DNA of 38,558 nucleotides. Origin: Solirubrobacterales bacterium (lineage in GTDB: Bacteria; Actinomycetota; Thermoleophilia; Solirubrobacterales; Solirubrobacteraceae). This document shows, one piece after another, positions 24,968-32,296 of this stretch (the first letter of the stretch is position 1; each line of letters opens with the position of its first letter). The stretch is taken from the NCBI GenBank assembly GCA_027306855.1, contig DAHUYZ010000016.1:1-38558 (forward strand), written 5' to 3'. The notes beneath the pieces were generated by a model. That model saw only the letters and a list, made by a program, of their open reading frames with translations. It searched no databases and had not been told where the DNA came from. Made by a program: the position numbers and the translations under genes.

Positions 24968-26166
24968 CCGACAGTGCGGACATAGGCGCGACGGCAGGAC
25001 CGGCGTGGCGCGACAGCAAGCGCTACGCGTGGCTGCTGGGGCTGGTCGTGCCGCTGCTCCCGTTCATCTCGTGGGGGCTCGTCGAAGCGAGCGGTTGGGG
25101 CGCGCTGTGGTTCTACGGGCCGGTGCTGATCTTCGTCGTGTTCCCGATTCTCGACATCGTGCGCGGGACCGACTCCGAGAACCCGCCCGACAGCGTGATC
25201 AAGTGGCTCGAACAAGATCGCTACTACCGCTGGTGTACGTACCTGTTCCTGCCGCTGCAGTACGCGGGGCTCCTCTTCGCCTGCTGGATGTGGTCGCGTG
25301 GCGGGCTCTCGACGCTCGACTCGATCGGGCTCGCGCTGACGGTGTCGATGGTGTCCGGGATCGCGATCAACACCGCGCACGAGCTCGGCCACAAGCGCGC
25401 GAGCTCCGAGCGCTGGCTGAGCCGAGTGGCGCTGGCCCAGAGTGGCTACGGCCACTTCTACATCGAGCACAACCGCGGTCACCACGTGCGTGTGGCCACG
25501 CCCGAGGACCCGGCGTCGGCACGTCTCGGAGAGAGCTTCTACGCGTTCTGGCCCCGAACGGTCAGCGGCAGCCTGCGCAGCGCCTGGGAGCTCGAGAGAA
25601 CGCGGCTTGCGCGCACCGAACGCGGGCCGTGGACCCTTCGCAACGACATCTTGAACGCCTGGGCGATGTCAGTCGTCCTGTTCGCGGGACTAGCCGCCCT
25701 GTTTGGGGCGGTCGTGCTGCCCTACCTGGCGATCCAGGCAGTGATCGGCTTTTCGCTGCTCGAGGTCGTCAACTACCTGGAGCACTACGGGCTGTTGCGC
25801 GGCAAGCGCGAGGACGGCCGCTACGAGCGCACGCGCCCGGAGCACAGCTGGAACTCGAACAACGTCGCCTCCAACGTGCTGCTCTACCACCTGCAGCGCC
25901 ACTCCGATCACCACGCCAACCCGATCCGCCGCTACCAGGCGCTGCGCCACATGGACGAGGCGCCCCAGCTGCCGACCGGCTATGCCGGCATGATCGTGCT
26001 GGCCACGATCCCGCCGCTGTGGCGGCGAGTGATGGACCGCCGCCTGCTCGCCCACTACGGCGGCGACCTCACGCGCGCCAACATCCATCCGCCCGCGCGC
26101 AAGCGAGTGCTGCGACGCTATAGCGGCCTTGCCGCGGCGCCCGCGGCAGGGGATGCCGCGTCGTGA
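24964..26166 (+). CDS. alkB: alkane 1-monooxygenase (membrane di-iron hydroxylase AlkB)
   Basis: A 400-aa integral-membrane non-haem di-iron alkane hydroxylase, the first step of medium-chain n-alkane breakdown: alkane + O2 to 1-alkanol using rubredoxin electrons. The full histidine set is present: HELGH (139-143), EHNRGHH (168-174), LQRHSDHH (310-317), plus the AlkB signature NYLEHYG (270-276). Six hydrophobic segments match the usual topology (about 22-40, 45-65, 92-110, 118-137, 233-252, 257-271). The ATG overlaps the preceding gene's stop (ATGA). Its own stop overlaps the rubredoxin start (GTGA). This gene order is typical of actinobacterial alkane operons. Confidence 0.95.
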   Translation: MTDSADIGATAGPAWRDSKRYAWLLGLVVPLLPFISWGLVEASGWGALWFYGPVLIFVVFPILDIVRGTDSENPPDSVIKWLEQDRYYRWCTYLFLPLQYAGLLFACWMWSRGGLSTLDSIGLALTVSMVSGIAINTAHELGHKRASSERWLSRVALAQSGYGHFYIEHNRGHHVRVATPEDPASARLGESFYAFWPRTVSGSLRSAWELERTRLARTERGPWTLRNDILNAWAMSVVLFAGLAALFGAVVLPYLAIQAVIGFSLLEVVNYLEHYGLLRGKREDGRYERTRPEHSWNSNNVASNVLLYHLQRHSDHHANPIRRYQALRHMDEAPQLPTGYAGMIVLATIPPLWRRVMDRRLLAHYGGDLTRANIHPPARKRVLRRYSGLAAAPAAGDAAS

Positions 26167-26336
26167 GCCGCTGGCGCTGTCCCTCCTGCGGCTACACCTA
26201 CGACGAGCAATCCGGCCATCCCCGCGAGGGCTTCCCGCCCGGGACTCCCTTTTCCGAGATCCCTGACGACTGGGCCTGCCCCGACTGCGGGGTGCGCGAC
26301 AAGGTCGACTTCGAGCCGGCGGACGAGCGCGTCTGA
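26163..26336 (+). CDS. rubredoxin
   Basis: A 57-aa iron protein that donates electrons to AlkB. It starts with GTG overlapping the alkB stop (GTGA at 26163-26166) and ends with TGA at 26334-26336. The sequence runs SRWRCPSCGYTYDEQSGHP, then GTPFSEIPDDWACPDCGV. The two CxxCG(Y/V) pairs that hold the single iron, and the DDW.CP.C element, are textbook rubredoxin. The length is that of the single-domain AlkG2-type proteins. Translational coupling to alkB makes the partner assignment strong. No rubredoxin reductase is visible in the window. Confidence 0.95.
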   Translation: MSRWRCPSCGYTYDEQSGHPREGFPPGTPFSEIPDDWACPDCGVRDKVDFEPADERV

Positions 26337-26356
26337 GCGGCCGCCGCCCTGGCCAC

Positions 26357-26402
26357 AGGCCCGGCCCGACGGGCACAGCGCCCGCGCTGTAGGGCGGGCC
26401 TT
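26357..26402. terminator. large GC-rich inverted repeat between convergent operons
   Basis: AGGCCCG (26357-26363) pairs with CGGGCCT (26395-26401). Inside lies a second inverted repeat, ACAGCGC-CC-GCGCTGT, near 26375-26390. The element sits between the rubredoxin stop and the end of the convergent phosphoesterase gene and would fold in both transcripts. It has only a short TT after it, so a bidirectional, possibly Rho-assisted terminator is the best reading. Confidence 0.5.
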
Positions 26403-26437
26403 GTGCAACGGCTCAGGTCCGCCTGCGAGGCAGGCTC

Positions 26438-28213
26438 TCAGGCCGTCAGCTTGATCGACACCTTCGCGGTGACGGTATCGATCGTCTGCCCCGGCGGTGT
26501 CGCGGTTAGGGTCAGGCGGGCGCTCGCCTTGCGATGAGCCCCAAGCGCACGCATCAGGACCGCCCGCTCAGAGCGTGGGATGCGCAGCCGGAAGCGGCGT
26601 GTCCCGGAGAAGCTGAGCTTGTGAGCCCTGATCGTCAGGTACCTGCCGGCCCGCGGGATCGCGACATACCCAGTCACGGTCAGCCGGCACCTCGTAACGC
26701 AGGTGGCGCCCGCCACGAGAGCGCCGCCGTGCAGTCGCGGATTCTCCCGCGGCGGCATCGCTTCGAGCAGCAGCCTGAACGCGGTCGGGAGCGACCAGGG
26801 CGCGGGATGCGTCGGCAGGATGAACGGCGGCGTCGGCGGCTGGTTGAAGTCGAAGTCTTCGAGCAGGTTGCCCAGGACCGGACTCGCTTCGCGCACGTCC
26901 GGGCGAGGGTCGGGACGGCTGTCGGTCGCCGGGTCGATGCGCTGGCCGCCGAGAAAGTCGTCCTCGATGAACTTCAAGTACGCGTCGTGGCTGAGCGTCT
27001 GATGGTCGATGTAGCCGTGGCGCGCGTAAGGGCTTATCACGAGGCCCGGCACCCGCAGGCCATAGCCGTTTTCGTCGACCCTCGGCGGCACCACATGGTC
27101 GTAGAAGCCTCCCCAGTCGTCCCACGAGAGGAAGATCGCGGTGCTCGACCAGTCGGGGCTTCTCATGATCGCGTTGATCAGGGTCGTGACGTAGGCCTGC
27201 CCCACGCTCACGCGGCCCGGCGGGTGTTCCGAGACGCGCTGGTTGGGCACCACCCAGCTCACCGCGGGCAGCGCGCCTTCGCGGGCGGCGGCGTAGAAGT
27301 TGGTGAGCGACTGGATGTTCGAGAGCTGTCCGTCTTCCCGAACGGTGTCGAAGTAGGGCAGCGGATTCCAGATGCCCGGCGTCTTTGCGCTCTGAGAGAT
27401 GACCGCGCAGCTGATGTCTTCGTCGTTGGCGCAGTCGGGCTCGCCGCCGGCGAACACGTAGTAGCCCCAGCTGACGTGATGTGCGTGCAGCAGGTACGTC
27501 AGGTCGGTCCAGGCGTAGTCGGGGGTGTGCCCCTTCTTGTTGAAGTCGGGCGGCGTTTCCGGCCACTGCGGCGCTCCCACGCAGCTCATCGGGTCCGCGG
27601 TGATCGCGCAGCGCGCCGACCACGCCGACACCTCATACAGATGCGCCGGCAGGCTCCACGAGAGGTCGGGCTCGAACATGTGGTCCTGCAGCACGAAGTT
27701 CTTCGCGTACGCCCAGTAGTTGGGAATGTTTTCACCGTCGTGATAGCCCATCACGTCGGTCGCGCCCGGGATCGTGCAGACGGGGTCGTTGGGATTGGCG
27801 CAGCTCTGGCCCCGACCCTGCTGGGCCATGCCTATGAACCCGTTCATCTGCCCACCGTTGATGTCCGCCAAAGCGGCGTCGCGGCCGTGGGGCCCGCCGT
27901 GGTTGACGTCCGCCGGATCGTGGTAGGGAGCGATGCACTGCCCGCTCATCGGGTCCGGCACGCACACCGCCGGCTGTCCGTTCGCCATCGGGATCCCGTC
28001 GGCGCCCGGGTACGTGCCGAAGTAGCTGTCGAACGAGCGGTTCTCCTGCATGATGACCACGACGTGCTTGATCTTGTGGATGTCCTGGGGGACCGCCTGC
28101 GACGTCTGCGTCTGCGCCGCCGCGTGCGCCGGCCCGCTGTGCAGGGCAAGCGCGGCCAGCATGAGCGTCACGTAGAGCAGTCCCACGGCACCTGAGGGTA
28201 AGGGAGATTTCAC
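26438..28213 (-). CDS. secreted phosphoesterase, phospholipase C/acid phosphatase (PF04185) family
   Basis: A 591-aa exported hydrolase. Residues 1-33 form a signal peptide ([20 protein letters not shown], ending [11 protein letters not shown]). The catalytic region begins with [24 protein letters not shown], the hallmark metal-binding and nucleophile segment of the non-specific phospholipase C/AcpA family. It continues with [29 protein letters not shown] and [17 protein letters not shown], where the acidic and His metal ligands lie, then [29 protein letters not shown]-terminal beta-rich region (about 480-591) may be a wall- or substrate-binding domain. The gene lies 47 bases downstream of the type III polyketide synthase on the same strand and may share its transcript. 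The substrate (phospholipid or phosphomonoester) is not determined. Confidence 0.88.
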   Translation of the reverse strand: MKSPLPSGAVGLLYVTLMLAALALHSGPAHAAAQTQTSQAVPQDIHKIKHVVVIMQENRSFDSYFGTYPGADGIPMANGQPAVCVPDPMSGQCIAPYHDPADVNHGGPHGRDAALADINGGQMNGFIGMAQQGRGQSCANPNDPVCTIPGATDVMGYHDGENIPNYWAYAKNFVLQDHMFEPDLSWSLPAHLYEVSAWSARCAITADPMSCVGAPQWPETPPDFNKKGHTPDYAWTDLTYLLHAHHVSWGYYVFAGGEPDCANDEDISCAVISQSAKTPGIWNPLPYFDTVREDGQLSNIQSLTNFYAAAREGALPAVSWVVPNQRVSEHPPGRVSVGQAYVTTLINAIMRSPDWSSTAIFLSWDDWGGFYDHVVPPRVDENGYGLRVPGLVISPYARHGYIDHQTLSHDAYLKFIEDDFLGGQRIDPATDSRPDPRPDVREASPVLGNLLEDFDFNQPPTPPFILPTHPAPWSLPTAFRLLLEAMPPRENPRLHGGALVAGATCVTRCRLTVTGYVAIPRAGRYLTIRAHKLSFSGTRRFRLRIPRSERAVLMRALGAHRKASARLTLTATPPGQTIDTVTAKVSIKLTA

Positions 28214-28260
28214 CTACGCGGCGCCGGCATGCCGCCGCGGGGCGCCGGCATACGCACCGC

Positions 28261-29355
28261 TCACCAGCGCAGCAGCATCAGCCCGACCGTAACTCCGGGC
28301 CCGACGGTCACCATCAGACCGTGCTCGCCCGGCGCCGGGTCTCGCTGCTCGATCGTGCGCTGCATGACATAGAAGATCGAAGGCGTACCTACGTTGCCGT
28401 TGTTGGCGAGCACTTCGCGGCTGACGCGAACCTGCTCGTCGGAGAGCGACAGCGCGACTTGCACGCTGTCGATGATGCGCCGCCCGCCTGGGTGGATCAG
28501 CCAGTGCTCGATCTCCTCCCGACCGACGCCGCCTGCGCTCAGGAGCTCCTCGACGAGCGCCGCCAGCCCGGCGCCCGCAAGATCGGGGAGCTCGCGGGCC
28601 ATGTGCAGGTAGCTGTTGTCTTGCGCGAGCTCCATCCGCACCGCGTCGAGCGTGCCTTCGATCTGGTGGACCTTCGAGGCGAGCACGACCGGTCCCTGCC
28701 GAGCGGCCGAGCCGTCCTCGTCGAGCTCGACGAGCATCGCCCCGCAGCCGTCGCCAAAGATCGCCGATCCGATCGTCTTGCTGCGCTCATCCCCGTCCTG
28801 GGCGCTCATCAGCATGCCCGCCATGCTCTCGGTCGCCACGATCAGCGCCTTCTTGCCCGGATACTCGCTCAGCGCCTGCCCCGCAAGCCGCACGAGCGGC
28901 ACGGCGCTCGCGCAGCCGACGCCGAGCACGTGGTACTTGTCGGTCGCCGGGCTCATCGCGTAGTGCTCGACGAGCCTGTGCGCGAGCGTCGGACCGCCGA
29001 GCGAGAAGAGGCTCGCGCTGATGACCACCCCGATCAACGTCGGATCGACGCCGAGCCTGTCGACCGCTCTCACGGCGTCTTCGAACATGTCCTGCTCGAT
29101 CTGCGGCGTTCGGCCCTGCAGCGTGGTCTGAAGACGCTCCTCGGTCAGTCGCAGTCCCCGGCGCTGCACGCCGCAACGACCGAAGATGCGCTTGGCGAAC
29201 TCGTCGTCTGAGAGCCCGAGCGCCTCGAGCACCTGCTCCTGCGTTAAGGACGTCTCGGGGTCCGCCAGCGCGAGGCCGCCGATGCGGGGCATCGCAACCG
29301 CTCGATCGTCACGCGAGAGCTGGGCGCTTGGGAGGTCGACTGCTATTGCTTTCAA
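28261..29355 (-). CDS. type III polyketide synthase (chalcone/stilbene synthase-like)
   Basis: A 364-aa thiolase-fold enzyme that condenses a CoA starter with malonyl-CoA units to give resorcinols, pyrones or phloroglucinols. The catalytic triad is visible: Cys148 (LGVGCASAVPLVRLA), His288 (HWLIHPGGRRIID) and Asn321 (NNGNVGTPSIF). The GFGPG-equivalent loop near the end is VTVGPGVTVGLMLLRW. Length and triad spacing fit bacterial type III enzymes rather than FabH (about 320 aa). It is divergent from the sulfotransferase gene with 183 bases between them. A phenolic product would be a natural acceptor for the sulfotransferase and arylsulfotransferases nearby. That link is inference. Confidence 0.88.
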   Translation of the reverse strand: MKAIAVDLPSAQLSRDDRAVAMPRIGGLALADPETSLTQEQVLEALGLSDDEFAKRIFGRCGVQRRGLRLTEERLQTTLQGRTPQIEQDMFEDAVRAVDRLGVDPTLIGVVISASLFSLGGPTLAHRLVEHYAMSPATDKYHVLGVGCASAVPLVRLAGQALSEYPGKKALIVATESMAGMLMSAQDGDERSKTIGSAIFGDGCGAMLVELDEDGSAARQGPVVLASKVHQIEGTLDAVRMELAQDNSYLHMARELPDLAGAGLAALVEELLSAGGVGREEIEHWLIHPGGRRIIDSVQVALSLSDEQVRVSREVLANNGNVGTPSIFYVMQRTIEQRDPAPGEHGLMVTVGPGVTVGLMLLRW

Positions 29356-29538
29356 GCCTTGGACCCTTGGGTGTCGAGTGGACAGACAACTGCTCTACAC
29401 CGAGCATACGTGTGCAACCCGTCGGCAGCCGCGAAAGAGCGGCCACACTTCGGATTTTCTTCATAGGGCCGGGGGCCCATAGACTGCCCATCCTATCTAC
29501 ATGCTTCTTCATGAATGTTTGGAGGGACCACTCAAACC
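29356..29538. promoter_or_regulatory. divergent intergenic region (polyketide synthase / sulfotransferase)
   Basis: The 183 bases between the two start codons must hold promoters in both directions. The right half is unusually AT-rich for the window (around 29450-29520) and holds a GC-rich inverted repeat flanked by CATAG direct repeats (about 29463-29482). GGAGGGA at 29521-29527 is the likely ribosome binding site of the sulfotransferase, with a rather long spacing. I could not assign -35/-10 boxes with confidence. Confidence 0.35.
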
Positions 29539-30261
29539 ATGAGCACGCAACCAGCGGGCCTCAGACTCATCGGCGCGGGCCTGCCCCGCACCGGTACGCT
29601 CACCCAGAAGGAGGCCCTCGAGATGCTCGGGTTCGCTCCCTGCTACCACTGGGTCGACGTCCTCGCCGATCTCGACCGCGTCGAGCTGTGGGACAAAGCG
29701 ATGGACGGTGAGGTCTCCTGGCCGGAGATCTTTGGCGCCTCCCAAGCGACCGTCGACTGGCCCGGCGGCTACTTCTGGCGCGAGCTGATGGACGCCTATC
29801 CCGACGCGAAGGTCCTGCTCAGCGTGCGCGACCCCCAAAAATGGGAGCCCAGCTTCAGGGAGACGATCTGGGACATGGGCCACGGCGAGACGCTTCTGAA
29901 CCTGCTCTCCAGCGCCCGTTCGCTCGTCGATCCCCGCTGGAAGCGCTACGTCGAGTTCGTCGAGCGCATGTTCTGGTCGCCGCAGGGCAGTTTCGCGGAC
30001 GGCGGCGAGACGCCCGCGCAGCTGATCGCCCAGTTCGAGCGCCACAACGAGCTCGTCAAGGCGACCGTCCCTTCCGAGCGGCTGCTCGTGTGGGAGGTCA
30101 CCGAAGGCTGGGGTCCGCTGTGCGAGTTCCTGGGAGTCGACGTCCCCTCCGAGCCGATGCCCCACGCCAACGACCGCGAGACGTTCCTCGGGCGCGTTAT
30201 CGACGGGGCGCTCGCCGCGATCGCCGCCTCGCGGGGGCAGAGTCTGGCGCCTTCGGCCTGA
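29539..30261 (+). CDS. P-loop sulfotransferase family protein (Sulfotransfer_4-like)
   Basis: A 240-aa cytoplasmic sulfotransferase-fold protein. The 5'-phosphosulfate binding loop is GAGLPRTGTLTQKEALEMLGF (about 12-32), followed by PCYHW. The 3'-phosphate binding region is VLLSVRDPQKWEPSF (about 96-110), in which the conserved Arg lies. The C-terminal PHANDRETFLGRVI matches the end of this family. The donor would be PAPS, and an APS kinase that makes PAPS is encoded at the right edge of the window. The acceptor is unknown. The ATG at 29539 was chosen because GGAGGG precedes it and the P-loop lies close to the N-terminus. Confidence 0.85.
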   Translation: MSTQPAGLRLIGAGLPRTGTLTQKEALEMLGFAPCYHWVDVLADLDRVELWDKAMDGEVSWPEIFGASQATVDWPGGYFWRELMDAYPDAKVLLSVRDPQKWEPSFRETIWDMGHGETLLNLLSSARSLVDPRWKRYVEFVERMFWSPQGSFADGGETPAQLIAQFERHNELVKATVPSERLLVWEVTEGWGPLCEFLGVDVPSEPMPHANDRETFLGRVIDGALAAIAASRGQSLAPSA

Positions 30262-30342
30262 CCGTCGGCGCCCACCCGCGTCCGCGCGTCGGACGGCCGG
30301 TGGTCGGACCTACGCCGGCGACAGTGTGCCGGCGTCCGGCGG

Positions 30343-30990
30343 CTACATCCTCGCGAGGATCTGCACGTCGTGGGCGATTTCGCTCGGCTGGAACTCCTGG
30401 TCGTACAGCGCGAGCTGCATGCCTTTGGCTGTGATGCCGTAGACCAGCGCCGTGTGGGAGACCTCACGGCCCTGGGGGCTCGCTTCGGATGAGATCTCGT
30501 ACTGCTTCCACACGGGGGCGAGCTGCGCCTTTGAGCCGATCAGGTACTTCATCCGGCCGAGCATCCCGTGCTTGACGAGGAACGCCCTAACCGTCTTCGG
30601 CGTGTCGCCGACCGGATCGACCGAGACGGCCACGACTTCGACCTGCTTGGACTTCGATCCGAGCAGCACGAGCGCTTGGTGCAGCTTCGCGACGATCAGC
30701 GGGCACGTGTCGGGGCAGTGGTCGTAGATGAACGTCAGCAGCACCGCCTTGCCCCTGAACCGCGACAGGCGCACCTCTTCGCCGTCGTAGTTGCGCAGCG
30801 CGATCTCAGGCGCCTTGCGCGGCGGTTCCAGCTCGCCCGGCGCGTCGAGCTTGCCCGGGGCGCCGGCGCCGGTGGCCGCGGCCGGTTTGGCGCTCGTGCT
30901 CCCGCAGCCCGCCACTGCCAATGCCGCGGCCGCGATCAGTGCCGGCGCTATCGCCGCCCGGCCCGACCAAGATGTCTTGAAATGGGGCAT
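30343..30990 (-). CDS. SCO1/SenC-family copper-binding lipoprotein
   Basis: A 215-aa lipoprotein. The signal peptide ends in a lipobox with Cys29 (LAVAGC). A thioredoxin-like SCO domain follows (about 60-212) with the copper-binding motif C92-PDT-C96 (HCPDTCPLIV) and distant His179 (SHTALVYGI). These residues load the CuA site of cytochrome c oxidase in characterised homologues. No oxidase genes are in the window. The gene is divergent from a TlpA-like thioredoxin gene with 83 bases between the starts, and both are extracytoplasmic thiol proteins, so joint regulation is likely. The C-terminus ends about 80 bases after the convergent sulfotransferase gene. Confidence 0.9.
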   Translation of the reverse strand: MPHFKTSWSGRAAIAPALIAAAALAVAGCGSTSAKPAAATGAGAPGKLDAPGELEPPRKAPEIALRNYDGEEVRLSRFRGKAVLLTFIYDHCPDTCPLIVAKLHQALVLLGSKSKQVEVVAVSVDPVGDTPKTVRAFLVKHGMLGRMKYLIGSKAQLAPVWKQYEISSEASPQGREVSHTALVYGITAKGMQLALYDQEFQPSEIAHDVQILARM

Positions 30991-31004
30991 CAGCTACAAA
31001 GACT

Positions 31005-31030
31005 AGTCGTGACCAGACCAGTCGTGACCC
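31005..31030. promoter_or_regulatory. paired direct repeat AGTCGTGACC in divergent promoter region
   Basis: AGTCGTGACC occurs at 31005-31014 and again at 31020-31029. The start-to-start distance of 15 is about one and a half helical turns. The pair sits between the SCO lipoprotein and TlpA-like starts and could be a binding site for a regulator of both. No regulator gene lies next to it. Confidence 0.4.
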
Positions 31031-31073
31031 GACTCCCTACACGCGCCGCAGCACCGACGTGCGCGCCGCTCCC

Positions 31074-31709
31074 ATGACCAAGACCCCGCGCGCTCTCATC
31101 GCAGCACGTCTGTTCGCGTTGTTCGCCGTGCTGGCGGGTGTAATCGCGCTGCTCACAAGCGCCCCGGGCAGGCGCTCCCCCGGCTCTGGCGCGAGCGGTG
31201 CGGCGCTCGGCTCGACGCACGCGCCGGTCGCTCCGCTGAGCGCGGCCGCCGCGCGTAGAGCGCTCGCCGGCTCGCCCGCCCCGTTGCGGGCGCTCCACGA
31301 ACAGGCGGGGACACTGATCGGCCCCCCCTCCACGCTAACGTCGCGGCTGCGGGCATTGCGCGGCTACCCCGTCGTGCTGAACGTCTGGGCCTCCTGGTGT
31401 GGGCCGTGCCGCGAAGAGTTTCCGCTGCTGGCCTCCGCCTCGGCACGCTACGGCCGGCGCGTCGCGTTCCTCGGAGCCGACGCCGAAGACCAGGCGGGCG
31501 ATGCGCGCTCATTCCTCGCCGCCCACCGCGTCAGCTACCCGAGCTACCCGGCGAGCACCGCCGCCCTGAACTCGCTCGCGACGATACCCGGCCTGCCGAC
31601 GACGATCTACATCGGCGCGACCGGCAAGGTCGTGCACGTGCACATCGGCCAGTACGGGGCGCAGACTACGCTCGACGAAGACATCGCCGCCTACGCGCTC
31701 GGCGGCTAG
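31074..31709 (+). CDS. TlpA-like thioredoxin-fold protein, membrane-anchored
   Basis: A 211-aa protein with an N-terminal TM anchor (about 7-28), a linker rich in Ala, Gly, Ser and Pro (about 30-85), and a thioredoxin-like domain with WASWCGPCREEFP (Cys109, Cys112). The TlpA/ResA-type motifs LNVWASWCGPC and IPGLPTTIYIGATGKV (cis-Pro) are clear. Such proteins reduce or maintain thiols in extracytoplasmic proteins, including SCO and cytochrome c maturation partners. The neighbouring SCO gene supports that role. The ATG at 31074 was preferred over GTG 31059 because the positively charged MTKTPRALIAARL precedes the TM. Confidence 0.88.
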   Translation: MTKTPRALIAARLFALFAVLAGVIALLTSAPGRRSPGSGASGAALGSTHAPVAPLSAAAARRALAGSPAPLRALHEQAGTLIGPPSTLTSRLRALRGYPVVLNVWASWCGPCREEFPLLASASARYGRRVAFLGADAEDQAGDARSFLAAHRVSYPSYPASTAALNSLATIPGLPTTIYIGATGKVVHVHIGQYGAQTTLDEDIAAYALGG

Positions 31710-31748
31710 AAGCTGGGGGGGCCCGGCGGTTGGGAGGCCGACGGTGGC

Positions 31749-32144
31749 CTAGTAGAAGCCGCTTTCTTTCGAGCTCGACGTTTTCGTCGGTTCCGGCGCT
31801 TTCGAGGCTTTTTCTTCCGGTTTGCTCTGCGGTTGAGGCGCGGCTTTCGTCGCTTCGACCGGTTTGCTCTGCGCTTCCGGCGCGGGCGCCGGTTTTTCTT
31901 CTGGCGCCTGCCTGCTCGGTTCAGGCGCCGCCGGCTGCGGGGCGGGGGAGGAGTGGACCGTGTAGGTGTGATGGACGGTCGCCTTTTTCGCGGTCTTGTG
32001 GGCGGCCTGCGTAGCGGCGGTGCTCGGCGGCGTCTTCTTGGCGGCCGTCGAGGTCGACGTCGTGCCGGCGTTCGTGGCTTTGCCGCTCCCGCAACCCGCC
32101 AGCGCGATTGCGGCCGCGATCGCGGTCGGCAGCGCTCTTCTCAT
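31749..32144 (-). CDS. Pro/Ala/Lys-rich lipoprotein of unknown function
   Basis: A 131-aa protein beginning MRRALPTAIAAAIALAGCGSG, with a lipobox Cys at about residue 18. The remainder has no predicted fold: Thr/Ser/Ala-rich, then alternating Pro, Ala, Glu and Lys with repeated PAPEAQSKPVEATK- and PQPQSKPEEKASK-like stretches, ending KTSSSKESGFY. Such sequences span the wall as stalks or linkers. The ATG at 32144 was chosen because GAGGAG lies about ten bases upstream; ATG 32162 would add six residues. It is divergent from the exporter-arylsulfotransferase fusion gene. Function is not assignable. Confidence 0.7.
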   Translation of the reverse strand: MRRALPTAIAAAIALAGCGSGKATNAGTTSTSTAAKKTPPSTAATQAAHKTAKKATVHHTYTVHSSPAPQPAAPEPSRQAPEEKPAPAPEAQSKPVEATKAAPQPQSKPEEKASKAPEPTKTSSSKESGFY

Positions 32145-32296
32145 CGTTCTTACTCTCCTCATCGCTTGCAAGCCAGGCCTCTCTGTCAGACTACAGGTCG
32201 TTGATCTAGGACACCTACGGCACCGGATCGTTGCGGCCAAATGCTCGTCGCGTCCACCACGATCGCGCGCCGACCTTGAAGGAGGCATCCTCGCGG

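Noticed and set aside
26534-28195. Long plus-strand open frame across the phosphoesterase
   Set aside because: It is antisense to a gene with clear motifs and signal peptide. The composition (Val/Arg/His-rich) is typical of a shadow.
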